DNA of 64,000 nt from assembly GCF_014805625.2 (NCBI RefSeq), contig NW_023998433.1:1225753-1289752 (forward strand), read 5' to 3'. The stretch is from Glossina fuscipes (taxonomy: Eukaryota > Arthropoda > Insecta > Diptera > Glossinidae). The position numbers were made by a program, and so were the translations under genes. The number at the start of each line of letters is the position of its first letter. The first letter of the stretch is position 1. Of the stretch, positions 26,880 through 40,854 are shown piece by piece. The notes beneath the pieces are model-generated. The model did no database searches, had not been told where the DNA came from, and was given only the letters and a program-made list of their open reading frames with translations.

Positions 26880-28520
26880 GTGTATGTTTATTTACTGATC
26901 CATAATATATAATTTTTTTTTTTTTAATTATCATTATTCTTTTTTTTTATTGCTCTTAATTAGTAGTCGCACTGATATTCAAGAGTTTGCCAAAAAGAGA
27001 AAAAAAAAAAAACATAAATAAATAAATCCCATACAGAGATTTGATATCTTTATTCTATTCCTATCGTATTTTGTTTTTCTTCTATATTAAATATATATGT
27101 ATATGTGCATGTATATTATAAATTAATTTAATTATTTGTTAAATGTTAAGACATGAATATATCAATAAAATTATTTTTTATAAATAAATTGTTCATGTAT
27201 AAACTTTTATTAATTTATTTGTTCTCTCTTTCTATGTTAACTTAACCGCAAAATAAATTTCATATATCAGAATAATTTACTTTTTGTTTTTAGTCCTTTT
27301 ATTATATATTAGTTTTTTTACGTTTTTTAAATTAAAATATATATATTTCTTATAAATTCTAATTGGTTTCATATATGTATATATGTATATATATATATAT
27401 ATATATATACCAATATATATATATATATATTTATATATATCAATATATATATATATATATTTATATATATATTATATTTATATATATGTATCTATATATA
27501 TATGTCTGTATAAATAGCTAATGGTGCATATGTATATGTTTCTTAATAAAAATGTTTTCTTAATTGCATGAAAAATATCTACAACTTATTTGTCCGTACA
27601 TATTAGATTTAAAAAGTAGCTTCGTTTCTTAAAGCAAGTTTATACAATAAGCTTAAAACGAAATAAAGAAATAATATTATTTTACTTGATTTTAAACAGA
27701 AAACAGAAAAAAAAATTCTTTGTGACATCTCCAGCGCTTTTACTTAAAAGATTATCCATATATGTATATATACATATATATAATTTTTTTTTTATTAAAA
27801 GCTTTTTTAAACAAAAATTCAAGTAAATTATGTTCTATATTAACCTTCATTTTTAATTAATTAAAGATAATTTTTTTCTTGCTAAAAATATATATTATAT
27901 ATTTATATATATATATATATTTGATAGGTATTTAAATAATTTTACAAATGAAAACACATTTACATAACTGTGGATGATCTTAATGTATTATTGCTTTATT
28001 TTTTAATTTATTTATGTTTTTTTATAAATTATAGCTCCCAGTTTATACTGTCTTTAAATTTATAAATAATAATCGTTAACTTAAAACAAAAGATTAATTT
28101 TTTATGATAAGATTTTTTTGCTCAAGTTTATTTTTTATTTTAGTTTAATAAAGCAACTATTAATAACAAAAATGTAATAAAATAAAATATTAAGCGTGTA
28201 TATTTATATATATCTTTATATACATAATTAATTAAATGTGCAAAGAGTGTGTAACTTTTCTTCTTTTCGAATTTGATTTCTTCAGTAAAAGTAAAAAGTT
28301 CGACTATGAAACCACATTAATGTTACAATATTTGAATGTTAAACAACGTTTGTTCTTTTTTATTTATTTATTTGTTTATTTAATTTTTTTTTTTTAGTTT
28401 TTTAAAACCAAAAAATTATGATAAAACAAGGAAATATCTGTCTTTCTATTTTTTTGGCTAAATTATCCGTAACAGTTTTAATAATTTTATAAAATTAACA
28501 GATTTTTTTGCTGCTGTATA
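26880..28520. repeat. Extremely AT-rich block with TA microsatellites
   Basis: Almost pure A+T for about 1.6 kb, with perfect and interrupted (TA)n at about 27,371-27,505 and 27,890-27,920 plus many ATTTA and TTTTTT runs. No gene is visible. It could be a long untranslated region or a matrix-attachment-like region, but nothing in the sequence decides this. Confidence 0.7.
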
Positions 28521-31500
28521 CAGCAACATGGAGAGCTACAGACCTTTATTCGCAAGCAATACATAAAAATATATGCACCGAAATCGATATGCACGCGTCA
28601 TGTCACAAGAATTGAAAAAGCACTTATTTATACCCCCATGCTGTAATCATGTACGAAAAATTTAGCTTTCGCTTTTGTATTCAAATGTTTGGTAAAAACG
28701 ACGAAAACTCACTTTCAACTACGTGATTACCCTTGAAATATCTATAGAATGTTATATAAACTTTTTTGTATGTAATCCGCCTTTCCCCAACCCTACCAAT
28801 ATACGTGAATTGAAGTCGAATACGAATTCGAAGGTAATTTATTATTAAGTTTAAGCATATGTTGAGTCGGCTACACGTCGTTTGTCTTTTACATGGGCAA
28901 ACATATTGATGGGTTTAAAAAAGTGAAGAAAGTTTTACTCTGAAAGCAACCTTCGCACTCCGAATAATACTACTTGTCGATGAATTTTCCAAATGAATAA
29001 ATTTACTAAACAAGGAATTTGTATGAAACTCTGTTTAAAAAGGAGATGCATTGATAATATAAAGAGACATCGTCCACAACCAAAATGATACCAAAACTTC
29101 AAAAATAGCAGAGAAAAAAGCAGAGAAGACGACCTAGAATCAGGAAAACTATCAATCATCTCAACCGCAGACTAAAATATAAACAATAGTCGTTTAAACA
29201 ATAAAAGACCTTCAAACTATGCATTTGCTGGAGAAGGATCGTTACGTATAAAAAAGTGGAACTTTTGCTTGCGTTCTTCAGCTAATTTTGATTTACTTAC
29301 GCGATTCTTATCTTTCTTTCTTCTTTTCTTTTTTTTTTTTTTATTTATTTATGTATGTACGACAAACATCAAATATCCTCGATGAACTAAATAATTTCAG
29401 ACATAAACGCAGGTTTCGAATAAATTTGATTTAAAATGGAAGGAATGCAGAAGTTCTGCTTTCTAATAAAATTTTTAAGGCAGACTTCACTGCAAAATTT
29501 TTTGTTAATCTTTTTACATTATTGTTTCAAGACAAAAAAAAAAAAAACACAAGAATCATAATTTGATTTTACTAACGAACATTCAAAATCCTTATTTGCT
29601 TTCTTTATTATCTATACGCATAAATCTTCTTCTTCCGTAACTCAGCAAATCAGCAACAGAGAATGCACTGCGGTACGTAAAAATGATTCGATATGGGCGC
29701 TAATTATGTATCGCGTCGCTTAGATTTCATTTTCGAGTTTTTACTTTTCTTGTTATATGTTTGCCCAATAAGTGCTCTCTCAAATCTGTCAAATTAGGCG
29801 TAAACTAAATAGTTCACGCTTTGCATTAGTATTAGTTGTTGAGAGTTACATTTATAAAGGAAAACAGCTGTAAATTGAAAAATAAATCCCAAACAAAATT
29901 GTTTCTCTTGCGTACGTCAACGTATCGTTTATGAACGCTTTAGCGGGTACATCAAATACACGCAAGCTTTTGTTTTTTTGCTTTATTAAAAATGTATATT
30001 ATTGTTCCATTTCATTTCATTTTATCAAAAATTTAATATAATTTTTTTTATTATATTTTTTTTTATGGTTTTATTACTGATTGTGTTATGTTGTTTATTT
30101 GTGATAAAAAAAAAAACGTCAAATTTGCCAATTATTTTCCCTTCATTTTTTTGAAATACATTTCGAATGATGAAATCCATACACAGTTCATAACTAAATG
30201 GCTTTCAAGATACGCCGCCCAACGGAGAGCTAGCTAACTAAAACATATATATTCAGTGGATTTAATTGATTTGCATCCGTCACGTACCTAACTATGGTCA
30301 TTTTGCAAGAAGCTATCTTTCCCAAATTTTCCCATTACATAATTTCTTATTTCATGCCATTTTATTATATTTTCACGACGTTTTACTATTAATGTGTCCG
30401 GAGATTATAATTATTTTCCAAAATATGGTTGAACACATGTGCACGCATGTAAGTATCTTGCGAGAGAGCGGACATGTTGTGCAAATAAAAGTAATTGATG
30501 AAAGAGTGGATTCGTAGATATGAACGTTTGTATGTTTCGATCACAAGCGTTAACTTATAAATTTTTTATAGTTGAATTAAAATTCAAACAAACGTAATTT
30601 TGCATTTTATCTTCGCACTATTCATTCAAAATTAGTAATAGTGATGAACACGCTGAAGAAACTCATACATAAATCAAATAAACCCAAATACTTTCGTCTT
30701 GTGTTCAAGGCGGTAATAATTTAAAAATATATATAAAGACCCTCCAGCTTTGCCTCTTCGTCGTTTTTTGAAAAATAATGTCACCTCCAAAATTGAAGAG
30801 AATGATGATGACGATGATGATGATGATGATGATAATGTAACTGCATAGTTAGCGATTATAAAACATGAATCCACGCTTATTAACCCGGAAGCGATCTAAC
30901 AATTAAATAAATATCGTGCTAAAGACGGACCGAAACCGAACAAATCACGAAATTAGGATAAGACGAAAATCAAACACAATGACTATTTTCTTAAAACAGC
31001 CTGCCACTGACCACTTTTTTCGACGGTTAAAGAAACCCCTTAATCATTTCGAATTAATAAAAATTGCTAAAAACACAAATATTCTTTGGCTGCTTTCAAG
31101 TCTATACCCTAAATAGATGAACGAAATTGTTTCGAAGATCGAGAAAGGATTTTGTCATATTTGTATTCAGGTTTGAGTGAATTAATAAGTTCTTTATCTG
31201 AAAATTCCCTTTATTTTTTGAACACAGGGCTTGATTTTTGTATTATTACCTATAGCTAAATTGTATAAAAATTAGTGTTTAAACATTTGTATACAAGACC
31301 ATGTATTAGTGGATATTATTTCAGTTCTTGCGGACGCATTTCGTCCATTTTTATTTAATCCGTATGCATTTAGTCTTTTAAACATTTTTGAACCATTAAC
31401 CAGTGCAATGATTAAAAATTACTTCATATGTGTGTTATAAAATATTTTATATACCAGTGTTTCGAATTTGCTCAAATCACTAAAACTATTTGTACAAATT

Positions 31501-32700
31501 CCTACTTTTTTTTTGTCATTTTTATCCATTTTTTGTAGAAAATTAAACTCACACTTTTCTTTCACTATATTAGTATGAAGAAATATTTAAACATAATTTT
31601 AACACTCAATTTTAAACGTCATAATAGCGTCAGTAAATAACAGATACTAGATAAGCGAACACGACTTAAATATCATGACGATCATACCAATATACGGTAT
31701 GGTGAATAAAGAAATTCTTCTAACGAAAAAAAATAAAATACTATAATAGCAGATCATTCAATACGTCTTCTGTCTAATGCATGCATACAATCACTGTTGA
31801 TCGCTACCATTTCTGGATTGTACAACCTATAAACGGCAGCTGTCAAAATTTGATGACATTCTGACAACTAGTTTACAAGTTAAAGTTGGGCTGGTGATAA
31901 TAATTTTGTAGTTTACAAAACAATCGAAAAATCATTTAATTGTCTGTTGATTAAACCTTGATCTTTGATGAAGAAAGATAGGCTTAAATCTGCTTAAATC
32001 TGATTTGAAAGATGTTATGGCTACTCTTATCTGTCGAAATCATAGATTTGTGCGTCGTGTAATTTTAAACAAAGTCGTACAGATACCGATGATGCTGAAC
32101 GCTCTAATCGTTCGAATTAAGCAGTTGTTCTTGAAAATATAAAAAAAATGCACAAAATCGTTTTGAAGGACAAAAAAGAGAAGTTCTTTGATTTAGCTGA
32201 CACCTCAAAGATATCAGAAGGTAGTGCATTCATTATTTTCCAGGAACATTTGTCCGCAAAAAAGCTCTGTTCGAGGTGGACGCCGTTTGCCCGCCTTTGA
32301 CAACTCTTGATGACTCGAAGCGCTGTTTAGGTGAAATGAAAAAGATTTATGACAATGGATAAAACATGAGTTCATCACCAAGTCCAAAGTCAAATTGGCA
32401 GTCAGGCGAGTGGACAGCAACAGACAAAAGCCGTCGAACATGACAAAAAAAAAAAGAAAAACAAATAGTTTCACTAACAGTTGTAGCTTGTAGACTAACG
32501 GTCGATATGTCATGAAATTTTAACATGCGATATCGTTTAGAGATTGGTACTATCCAGAAGTCATACGGACCGGTCAACTCTCTTTACGGCTGGCTAATTT
32601 CAAGTATGTTATGCATTTGCAAAGGATATAGCATATAAGATGTGAGGATATGGTAGACCACTTTCAGCATTTCCACATAAAAGATCTCCTCTCACAAATT
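28520..32700. other. No recognised gene
   Basis: AT-rich intergenic DNA with poly(T) and poly(A) tracts, a GATGAT triplet run at about 30,801-30,834 and short open frames only. The 83-codon plus-strand frame at about 30,266-30,517 has no recognisable domain. Confidence 0.4.
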
Positions 32701-32724
32701 TTACGATTATATAGCACGAACTAA

Positions 32725-33387
32725 TTAATTAATAAAATTTTTAATGTAATAAATTTTTCTAGGAATCAATCTCGCTTTTATGTATACGTAATAAACCTAT
32801 TATTAAATAAATCTAATATTACGCATTTTTATTACAAGAATATATTACATACACTGTCCACACTTTCGTTATTTTCCCTTGTCTTAACTACCTGGGAAGC
32901 AACTTTCATTCATAAAATAATAAACTTTATTGCTGGTATAGTGTACGATACTTTCGGAAAAAAAGTCAAAAGCGAACTTAACTTATTGTGTGCGGTAGTG
33001 TTTGCTAAAATCCTACTTATGTTTCACGCAGTCCATAATAACTCACTAATCTATGGGGCTTTAAGAGAATTCATAGATCCGACGGGAATATCAGTTTTAA
33101 GAACAACATATACGCAGTTAACTGTCTTAAAGCTTTTCCAACTTCTATTACATAATCTGATCAATGAGAAATTCTATATTTATGCAAACCGTCTTGCAAC
33201 GAATGTACGAGGCGAGATGAGCTCATACATTGGACCTATTTCATTTTCGAGACAACTGTTTACTTTTAACTATAATTATTTTCTACACGACGTAAACGAA
33301 GATTATATTAAGTTATTGTACCCATATATATTTATTACACAGAACCGCTTAAGATATATCGTCATTTCATTATACCTGCACATCTAA
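32725..33387 (+). CDS. Unrecognised open frame, 220 codons, possible exon or relic of an unknown membrane protein
   Basis: I do not recognise this product. The frame is open from just after a stop at 32,722 to the TAA at 33,385, far longer than expected in such AT-rich DNA. It has no in-frame ATG until about codon 95 (LLMFHAV); a GTG at 32,941 would give 148 aa. A splice-acceptor-like TTTTTCTAG at 32,753-32,761 suggests an internal or last exon starting at 32,762. Visible stretches are hydrophobic (LSTLSLFSLVL, LNLLCAVVFAKILLMF, LTVLKLFQLLL), mixed with polar segments such as REFIDPTGISVLRTTYTQL and NRLATNVRGEMSSYIG. It might be a chemoreceptor-like exon, a transposon protein or a pseudogene. 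No upstream partner exon was found. Confidence 0.35.
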   Translation, partial: LINKIFNVINFSRNQSRFYVYVINLLLNKSNITHFYYKNILHTLSTLSLFSLVLTTWEATFIHKIINFIAGIVYDTFGKKVKSELNLLCAVVFAKILLMFHAVHNNSLIYGALREFIDPTGISVLRTTYTQLTVLKLFQLLLHNLINEKFYIYANRLATNVRGEMSSYIGPISFSRQLFTFNYNYFLHDVNEDYIKLLYPYIFITQNRLRYIVISLYLHI

Positions 33388-33389
33388 CA

Positions 33390-35725
33390 TTTATTTACGT
33401 ACTTTTGTGATCAAATTACAGGTTTTCGAAATTTGATATATTATTGGAACGTTTTAGATCACCATCTAGCCCTATTGAAAATGGAGTGGTTCGACCCATT
33501 TTTACATTTAATCCCCTTATAGAGTCCTGTATATTTTGTCGCATTAAATAAATGCGAAAAATTTATATCGGATGTGACCGTTAAATTGAATTCCCTTAAC
33601 TTTAAATTGTAATAGGAGCGAGTCTGGTTTTTGAGATATTTAACGGCTGGTCTTGCTTCACCAGCAGCATTTTACTTTTTTTTTTGCTTCTAAGTGTTAA
33701 GCTAGATTCCAAGTATTAAGCTCCTTAAAACCACCTCCTTTTTAGAAATTTATTCATAGCAGTCTTGCTGTATTTCTTATGAAGTACGTATTAGTCCAGT
33801 TTTGTCTGTTCTATGAAAATTTTGGCGAAAAGTTTAACGCTTTTGACGGTTAACCGAAACTGAGTCACACCTGAATTGTCATAAACTTCCTTTTTTCCAG
33901 CTTGAATTTAAAAAAAAAACAGATTTTTGATGAAATTTTTTAAAACTGTAACGTGTGCAACAGTTATTTGAAGAAAAATTGAGAATATTTTCAAAGCTTT
34001 TACAAAAATATGTTTTACATAATTTAATTATAACTTTTTTATTTGTTGCATAAAAAGCAAACAAAAAAAAAAAATGGCTTACAAAAGTTTTTTTTCTTTT
34101 GGAAACTTATAAAAATTTATAATTAACTTTATTAAAACATGTAAAAGTTCTCAGAAATTTTAAGTAATTTTTTGTAAAATTTTAAAATATTAACAATATT
34201 TATAACAAAAATATAAATTAAGCAAAAAGTTTTTAAAAAATTCAACGACACACTCTTAACATTAAAGATTCCTTTTTAATTATGTTTGCGTTAATAATAT
34301 TCGACTTAATGATAATGTCTCACGTCGAGTAAAAAACAGAATTTGATATAGAATAGTAAAAACTGCTGATCTTTGTAATCAATACATGAAATTTTTATAA
34401 AAGTATTTTAATTTTTATAAGTGTATTTTCTTTGTATCATATTTTTTATTACCAAAAAAATGATGGGGGCTTCCAAAATTTGCGCAAGATTTGATTTTGC
34501 CGCCACTTGTGTGGTGTAGTGCTGGCAAACTCTCCTCCACCCCTCATCAAAAAAAAAAAAAAGCATTTCGACCGGTGACAGTGTAGGATTAATAAAAATG
34601 GAACATCCCACGGGAAAGGAAAGCGTTTTCATTGTTGAACAATATTTCAAAAATTTTGACAGTTTAGCGGCTAGAATTCGGAAATTTCATACAAAATATG
34701 GCTGGAACCTTGATTTAAGTTAGTAAATTGTGAGTAAAGCAATTGACACCATTGGATTTCTTTTTATGGGGTTACTTGAAGTCAAAGATCTAATACAAGT
34801 CATGGAAAATTTCGATAAAAAAGTAGATATGTGGCTATTTGCCCGACGTGATATTACACATATTACCCTGTCCTATGCACATTATGATTCAATAAAAAAG
34901 TTACAATTAAAAAAAAAAAATAACTGTCGCCTATTTAATTCAAATCTTGGATAAACTTTGCGATTCCCTTTACATGTATTTGTTTCTAATTGTACACAAA
35001 TTAAAATTAATTAAAAAAAAGGTGAAAATCTGATGAAAATACATACAACTTGCAAGCAATTTCGATACCCATCACCACCTACCAGACCAGATCAATCAGA
35101 CGAAAATTTAATTTTTTTTCATAACTTTAAGACTGCCAACTGTCGTCAGTCAGCCAAATAGCACAGTTTTAATACAAGGACGTTTATAAGAAAATTGCGC
35201 AGAATTTCAATTAACCCATGCCTGATATAGAAATATGATAATAAATAATTTATAAAAATTCATTGAGGTTTCCACAATTTTAAGAGCGGACGATTTGCGC
35301 TCATTTTCAAATTTAATTCGCAAAAAAGTGATCCACTATAATAACTAATCCTCAATTAATCTCAACTTAACCGGTTTCTTAAGTTCTCAACGGCTGAATA
35401 TGCAAAAGGACATAGCTAAATCGACTTTGAATCTCTTTGTGATCATTCTGATAGGTTATATAACGCTTCTGATATTTCCGGATATCTCATTTACAAAATT
35501 GAGACATCAGAAAATGAATCAATTCATTCATATTCAAACAAATTTAAATTTATTCCTTAATTTCAGGCTTGCTTTGTTATGTGATGCGTAATGCGTTTGT
35601 AGTAGTCAAAGGTTCCAATTGATTTTATTTATTGTTCACTTTCTTTTCGTTCGTCCTTTGTGCAATAATTGGAAAAAAAAATATAACGGGCTACATCAGG
35701 TGATGATGCTATTCGTAATATTACT

Positions 35726-35773
<48 letters not shown>

Positions 35774-37050
35774 TTAGTTCATTTAGCCATGTCCGTCTGT
35801 GCCTTGAATTTCATCTCACCGTTGCGAAAATTGAGACAAAAAGAAAGTTAACTTTAACGAAAGTTAAATCTTTCATATGTGATGATGTGATACATCCCAT
35901 TTTTTTTATCTCAATTTTTACAATGTGTACAGTGGTTCTTACTGAAGAAGTTTAAACACGAAAAATCGCTAATATTCGTCGGCAACCTCGTATATTGTAG
36001 ACAGTATTAAAAAATTTTCATGCACGGAAAATTTAGGCAGAGAATTAGAGTTTTTTTTTTAAGTTATTCTTTTGTGTTGCTTTCGTGTTTTTTTTTTTCT
36101 TTTTTTTTTTTACAAAATTCTAAAAATTCTAAAATATTTGTTTTTGGTTTTGTGTTTCTATTGGTTCTTATTTAATTTGCTTTCAATGATCATTTCAAAC
36201 TTCATACCTGATATGACCGCTATATAGTAAATCATTCTATTTACTATAAATTTCTCTAGCGCAATTGGTTTCTGTATACAAGAATAATCGATAATCCAAA
36301 CACAAGTGGAAAAAAGAAAAAAAGATGTTATGAAAATTAATTAGAAGATTTCACATAATTCATTTGCAAAAAAGATAAATTAAGTTTCAAAGTAAATATA
36401 ATTCAACTTTTTTTTTAATATGAAAATTTCTTTAATTTTTACTACTCATATTATATTTGAAAGTAAGAGATATTATTAATTGACAAGAAGTGATTTTAAT
36501 TTTTATTAGCAAATGTTGACTAAGAATACCAAAGAGAAGTGTGTCTTTCTCCTATTCGAATACGGATGAGGAGCACGCGCATACAATTTCTGATGATTAC
36601 ATTTAAAAATAAAAGAAAACGAAAAAAACATTTGCAGCACTGCGTATTTCGTTTCTCGATATTTCTTGATAGATCTATCGCTATTAAGAAACTATGTTTT
36701 ATATGACGAGAGTACCCTCCCACCAACTAATATTAGTTTAATAGTCCGTTGATTTTACTGCTTTATGAGTGTAAAAATTAATCTAAACTTCTTTTATTCC
36801 ACCTATACGACGTTCTCTTGTTCAATTCCAACTTTAGATCAACAACCCAATAGTTTTTATTTATAGCCGTGAAAACGAAGTATAACCATTTGTTTTAATA
36901 TTTAATTAAATCACCGAACCCCAGGCCCTTTTTAACTTTTTCAAATTAGACAACTAAATAAATCCTGGAATTAAGCTTTAAAAGAACCGGGCAGAACCTA
37001 CACTTTGCAGCTGTAGAGCTGTATGTAGCTGTCGGAAGGAGGTCATTGTT
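33390..37050. other. No recognised gene
   Basis: AT-rich DNA with short frames only, several poly(A)/poly(T) tracts and one long AG microsatellite at 35.73 kb. Nothing else could be supported. Confidence 0.4.
35729..35771. repeat. (AG)n microsatellite
   Basis: An uninterrupted AG dinucleotide run of about 42 bases. In flies such GA tracts can bind GAGA factor near promoters, but there is no promoter context here. Confidence 0.9.
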
Positions 37051-37059
37051 AAGAACAAT

Positions 37060-37415
37060 TTAAAACACTATAGTGGGCCACGGCCTTGGACCGCCCTGTC
37101 GTTTTCGACTATTAAAATTGACGCGTTCTATACGAAGTAGTCGAAAAAGGGATCCGAATCGAACAGTTTTCAATAGCGTTCGTCTTTGCGTTAAAATACG
37201 AGAGGACACAAAATTTCATCAAAATATCCCAAAAATTGCGGCCTTTAGATTAAACATAAAAAACAAAACGAGCTGAGATCTACTCAGAAAGTAATTGTGA
37301 ATTGGTTGTTATAGTAAAATGATTGTCTATCTTAAATCCTTCTAGGTATTGCATAAACCCGCTCAAACTTACTACATCCTTGCACCGTAAATGGTGTAGG
37401 GTATAATGGAGACGG
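37060..37415 (+). repeat. Dispersed repeat family B, full-length-like copy
   Basis: It begins with the left signature TAGTGGGCCACGGCCTTGGA, contains CAAAATTTCATCAAAATATC and an AAAGTAATTGTGAATTGGTT block, and ends GTAAATGGTGTAGGGTATAA. It is the best copy for seeing both ends, about 350 bases apart. Confidence 0.55.
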
Positions 37416-38149
37416 GAATCTCACTGGCACGCCTGTGTGTAATTGAAAAACCTTATATTACTTATACATCTGCTTGACGTTACTTTTCATAACACTATGT
37501 TAAAAGCCTTTTATCGTGGACGACATTTTAATTGAAAATTTATCAACTCTTAATCTTAAGCTTAAAAAACTTACTATTGGTAAAAATCTATATGTTTTCT
37601 TTATTTATTTATTATTTACTTATTTTCTTTATTTCTTTAGTTCCTTAACTTAAATATGTTACGTGAAGTGTAACAAATTTGACTAGCTGAGTGAATAGAA
37701 ATGTCGCAGATATAGTTTTCCACTGAGGTCATATTTCTTTATAGAAACAATGTTTTAAACGCTCACATGATAACGATACCGAAGTCGTGTTGGTTAGAAA
37801 AAAGTACGAACTGTTATTTAATTCGTAATACGAGAATTGATCAAAAACTGAAATTTTTCAATTTCCGAGGACCTCGGTTCATAAGTGCCGAAATTAAAAA
37901 CGTCTTAGTGAACATTGCCTTTGTCCGTAAAATAACCAGCACTTTTTGTTTTAAGCGATCCCACTCTCAAAGGCTATTAACAGAATAATAAAGAAAATAT
38001 TAATAGATGACATAGAGATTTTGTTCAAATTATATAGTCTTCACTTTCCATATATTTTTCCATTTCATTTCAAATCAATTGAATTTGCAAACAATTCATC
38101 CATAAATGAAAAGAGCATCTCTTGTATGTATTGTTATTGTTATTAATTG

Positions 38150-38330
38150 TTAGCCAGAGAAATAAATTCTAAGACTAAAGTCTTGACTCACTAGCATCGC
38201 AAGGCTGTCGGCTTTATTGCGAATTCTATCACAGTTCAGATTTGAGTCGATGACCATCATGGTAGTCCAGATACTTTGCTCCCTCGCCTACTCAGGCGGA
38301 TAGTTTGGTATTTAAAAATTCCAATTAAGA
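38150..38330 (-). repeat. Dispersed repeat family C, copy 2 (inverted)
   Basis: Read on the minus strand it has GAGTAGGCGAGGGAGCAAAG, CAATAAAGCCGACAGCCTTG and AGTCTTAGAATTTATTTCTC, in the same order and spacing as the plus-strand copy at 19.5-19.7 kb. Confidence 0.55.
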
Positions 38331-39539
38331 TTGCAAGATATTGTATCGGAAATGAAGAAAGCTCGGTTTTGAAAACTAAAATTCAGCACTTGTTTATAAA
38401 AAATTTCCATTTTGGAATTATAATACGAATGTAGTGAATATATTATTAAATTCCACAAGGATGAAATTTAGAATATAAAGTGCTAAGATTGGTATCTATG
38501 AGCAGAGACACGTCCTAAATTAAGTACATGAAAAGTATGATAGTTCCCTCTCTATATTTCATCGCATTTAATGTCGCCTAGAGAAATGATGCTATCCTGC
38601 AATCTATTTTCTTGTCTCTATTAAAAGGACGAATTCTCTACTCTTCATCTGCTAAAAGTCACTTTCCATTCATCTATGAATGGCTAAGAAAGAATAACAC
38701 TATCTGTCCAACACTGAACTGCAGACCTATACCTATTGCTAGCAAAATAAGTCAATTTGATTCATAATCTTTGTCGAAATGCTACAGTCGCCAAAAAGGC
38801 GATAAAATGCTGAAATTCAACACTAATATTTCCTTGGAGATATTTCGGAAGTCGTCCTATTCAAATGTTGATCAGAACTACCTGCACTTACGGTCCGAAA
38901 ATGGTCCCAATCGGCTTATTGGCATGTTCCCAATTAATTGTTAAATTTTTTTCCAACTAACTTTTCATTTTTTTTTTTATTGAAATTTTTAAGCAACAGT
39001 AAAGCCATAGGCGTACGTTATATTAGTATAAACCATGTGTACAGAAAAAACTAAAGAGTATTCAAATGATAATCTTGATCTAGCAGTAACTATCGTAAAC
39101 GTCAACTATCTTTACCAGACGAAGCCAGGTGTTCACAAATAAGGCCAATTTTCTTTCAAAAGCATTTGAGGAGCCATTAAAGGATCTCGAAGTCAGAGGC
39201 ATTTCATTCCAGCACCAAGCTGCACATGCACAATAAATGAACGCTCAGCGAAGGAGTTAGCTATGCACGGCATTAATATAAAAAAAATTACAGTCTTCGA
39301 TCAAGAGATTGGACGCTTGCAACTGAAATTTTTATAGGGATAATAATAGGTTAACAGCCTAAATTTGAAGTAGTCATAGAAATGGAATTTCAAAAAAGCA
39401 TGTGTGAAGAAGAGATATTCTCTGAGCCTCACACTATATGCCAACGTGTAACGCTGCTGACAATCAATTTATGTTTATCGGGCAACCTGAGAACATTCCG
39501 ATACATTACGTTACTTACGAAATAAGGAAAAAAGCGTAA

Positions 39540-39905
39540 TGGTATATTTAGTTCGAACTGGCAAGTGAAGCTTCAGATTGTATAATTTCCGCAGAAACCC
39601 TGTCCAAGTGCACATCAAAGTTCAGTTTGCGCTCCAGATTTATCCCCAGACATGATGTAGCTTCCATCAACCAATAGGCTTCTTACTTAATCTGATACTC
39701 AAATATTAGGAATCAGCTCGGTAAGAGCTAAGAAGTATAGCTTTAGTCTTGCTTGTTTTGATACAAAGCGTATTCTGCACCCTCCAAGAATTAAGACGTA
39801 CTACGGTTTGGTTAATCTCAATTTCGATCATAGCTATAAAACACGATAATATTATATGCATAGATAAAAAATTTACACTCATTACCTGCAGAGTCGGAAA
39901 AATCA
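39540..39905 (-). mobile_element. Relic of a non-LTR reverse transcriptase (C-terminal part)
   Basis: The minus strand, with frame breaks, gives AYNIIVF at the place of a YADD box, RLNSWRVQNTLCIKTSKTKA and then CLGINLERKLNFDVHLDRVS. This is the usual order of the YADD, SxxKT and YLGxxLDxKLNW blocks of Jockey/I-type ORF2. The YADD catalytic aspartates are lost and stops interrupt the frame, so it is a dead fragment. It is antisense to the 8.7 kb element and belongs to a different subtype. Confidence 0.55.
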
Positions 39906-40854
39906 TTCACGAATAAATTTAACAGTAAGGTACCGCATTAGCAAAAGAAGAACTGACGTGATCTATTGAAACATATTGTTTGTAGTTACAGATATGTGAC
40001 CACATAAACCTATATGCGCAACTAGAGACATTCATTTTATGGTATAATTTGTCCATAAGTTTTCGCACGAATATCCTACTAGGTAAGATTCACGACTACC
40101 AAGTCAGTGTTAGCAGGTTCAAATTTCAAGTTAGGTACAATGTGGCACTCAGTCGGTAAAGCGGTTACACCTACAGATTGGGCAGACATTCACTAATTTC
40201 CGGCTACGACGTTCCCTATCTCTTTCTTCAATTCTTTGTGATCGTTACCGTGTTACACGGATACGGGACATTCTCTGAGTGATTGATCGATATCAAAGAA
40301 ACAAAAAAAAAAAAAAAAATGTAGAATTCTGTCAAACGCATTTGCTAGATGAAGACAGACAATACCTTCAAATACTTCTCTTGCTAAGATTATTTCTGAT
40401 AAGTTCAACGAGGAAAACCAAAAGCTTGGACGTATTGCGGTCAGAATGAAAATTAAAACATTAGTATTATCCAAGTGTGATTCGATTTATTTCTTAAGGT
40501 TGTGCTTCGCTATTTTAGAGAGACCGGGTAGAATGTTATTATATATGTAAAATGAAGGAGTGGTTAGAACTCAGGCTATTTTCCACCCCGTAGGAAATTC
40601 AAATTATTTTAATGCTCTATGAAGTGCAACTATATTATCTTTCCTTTCCCCTATTGAAATAGAAGATTATTAAACTCTTCTAACATTATTTAGGTAGCGT
40701 ATGATTAGATCGTTTTCATCTTGTCAATTTTTTCTCCGTGATATACTTGCCTTCTTGCCTATATTATACATGCTTATCCACCATTGTAATATTACATTTA
40801 TTTTGAAACGAACGGGTTTTATGGAGTAAATCCTAAAAAATGACAAAAACAAGT

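Noticed and set aside
39121..39330. Possible RNase H or integrase segment
   Set aside because: A few residues looked suggestive, but no catalytic pattern could be read; only the RT-like part at 39.54-39.9 kb was kept.
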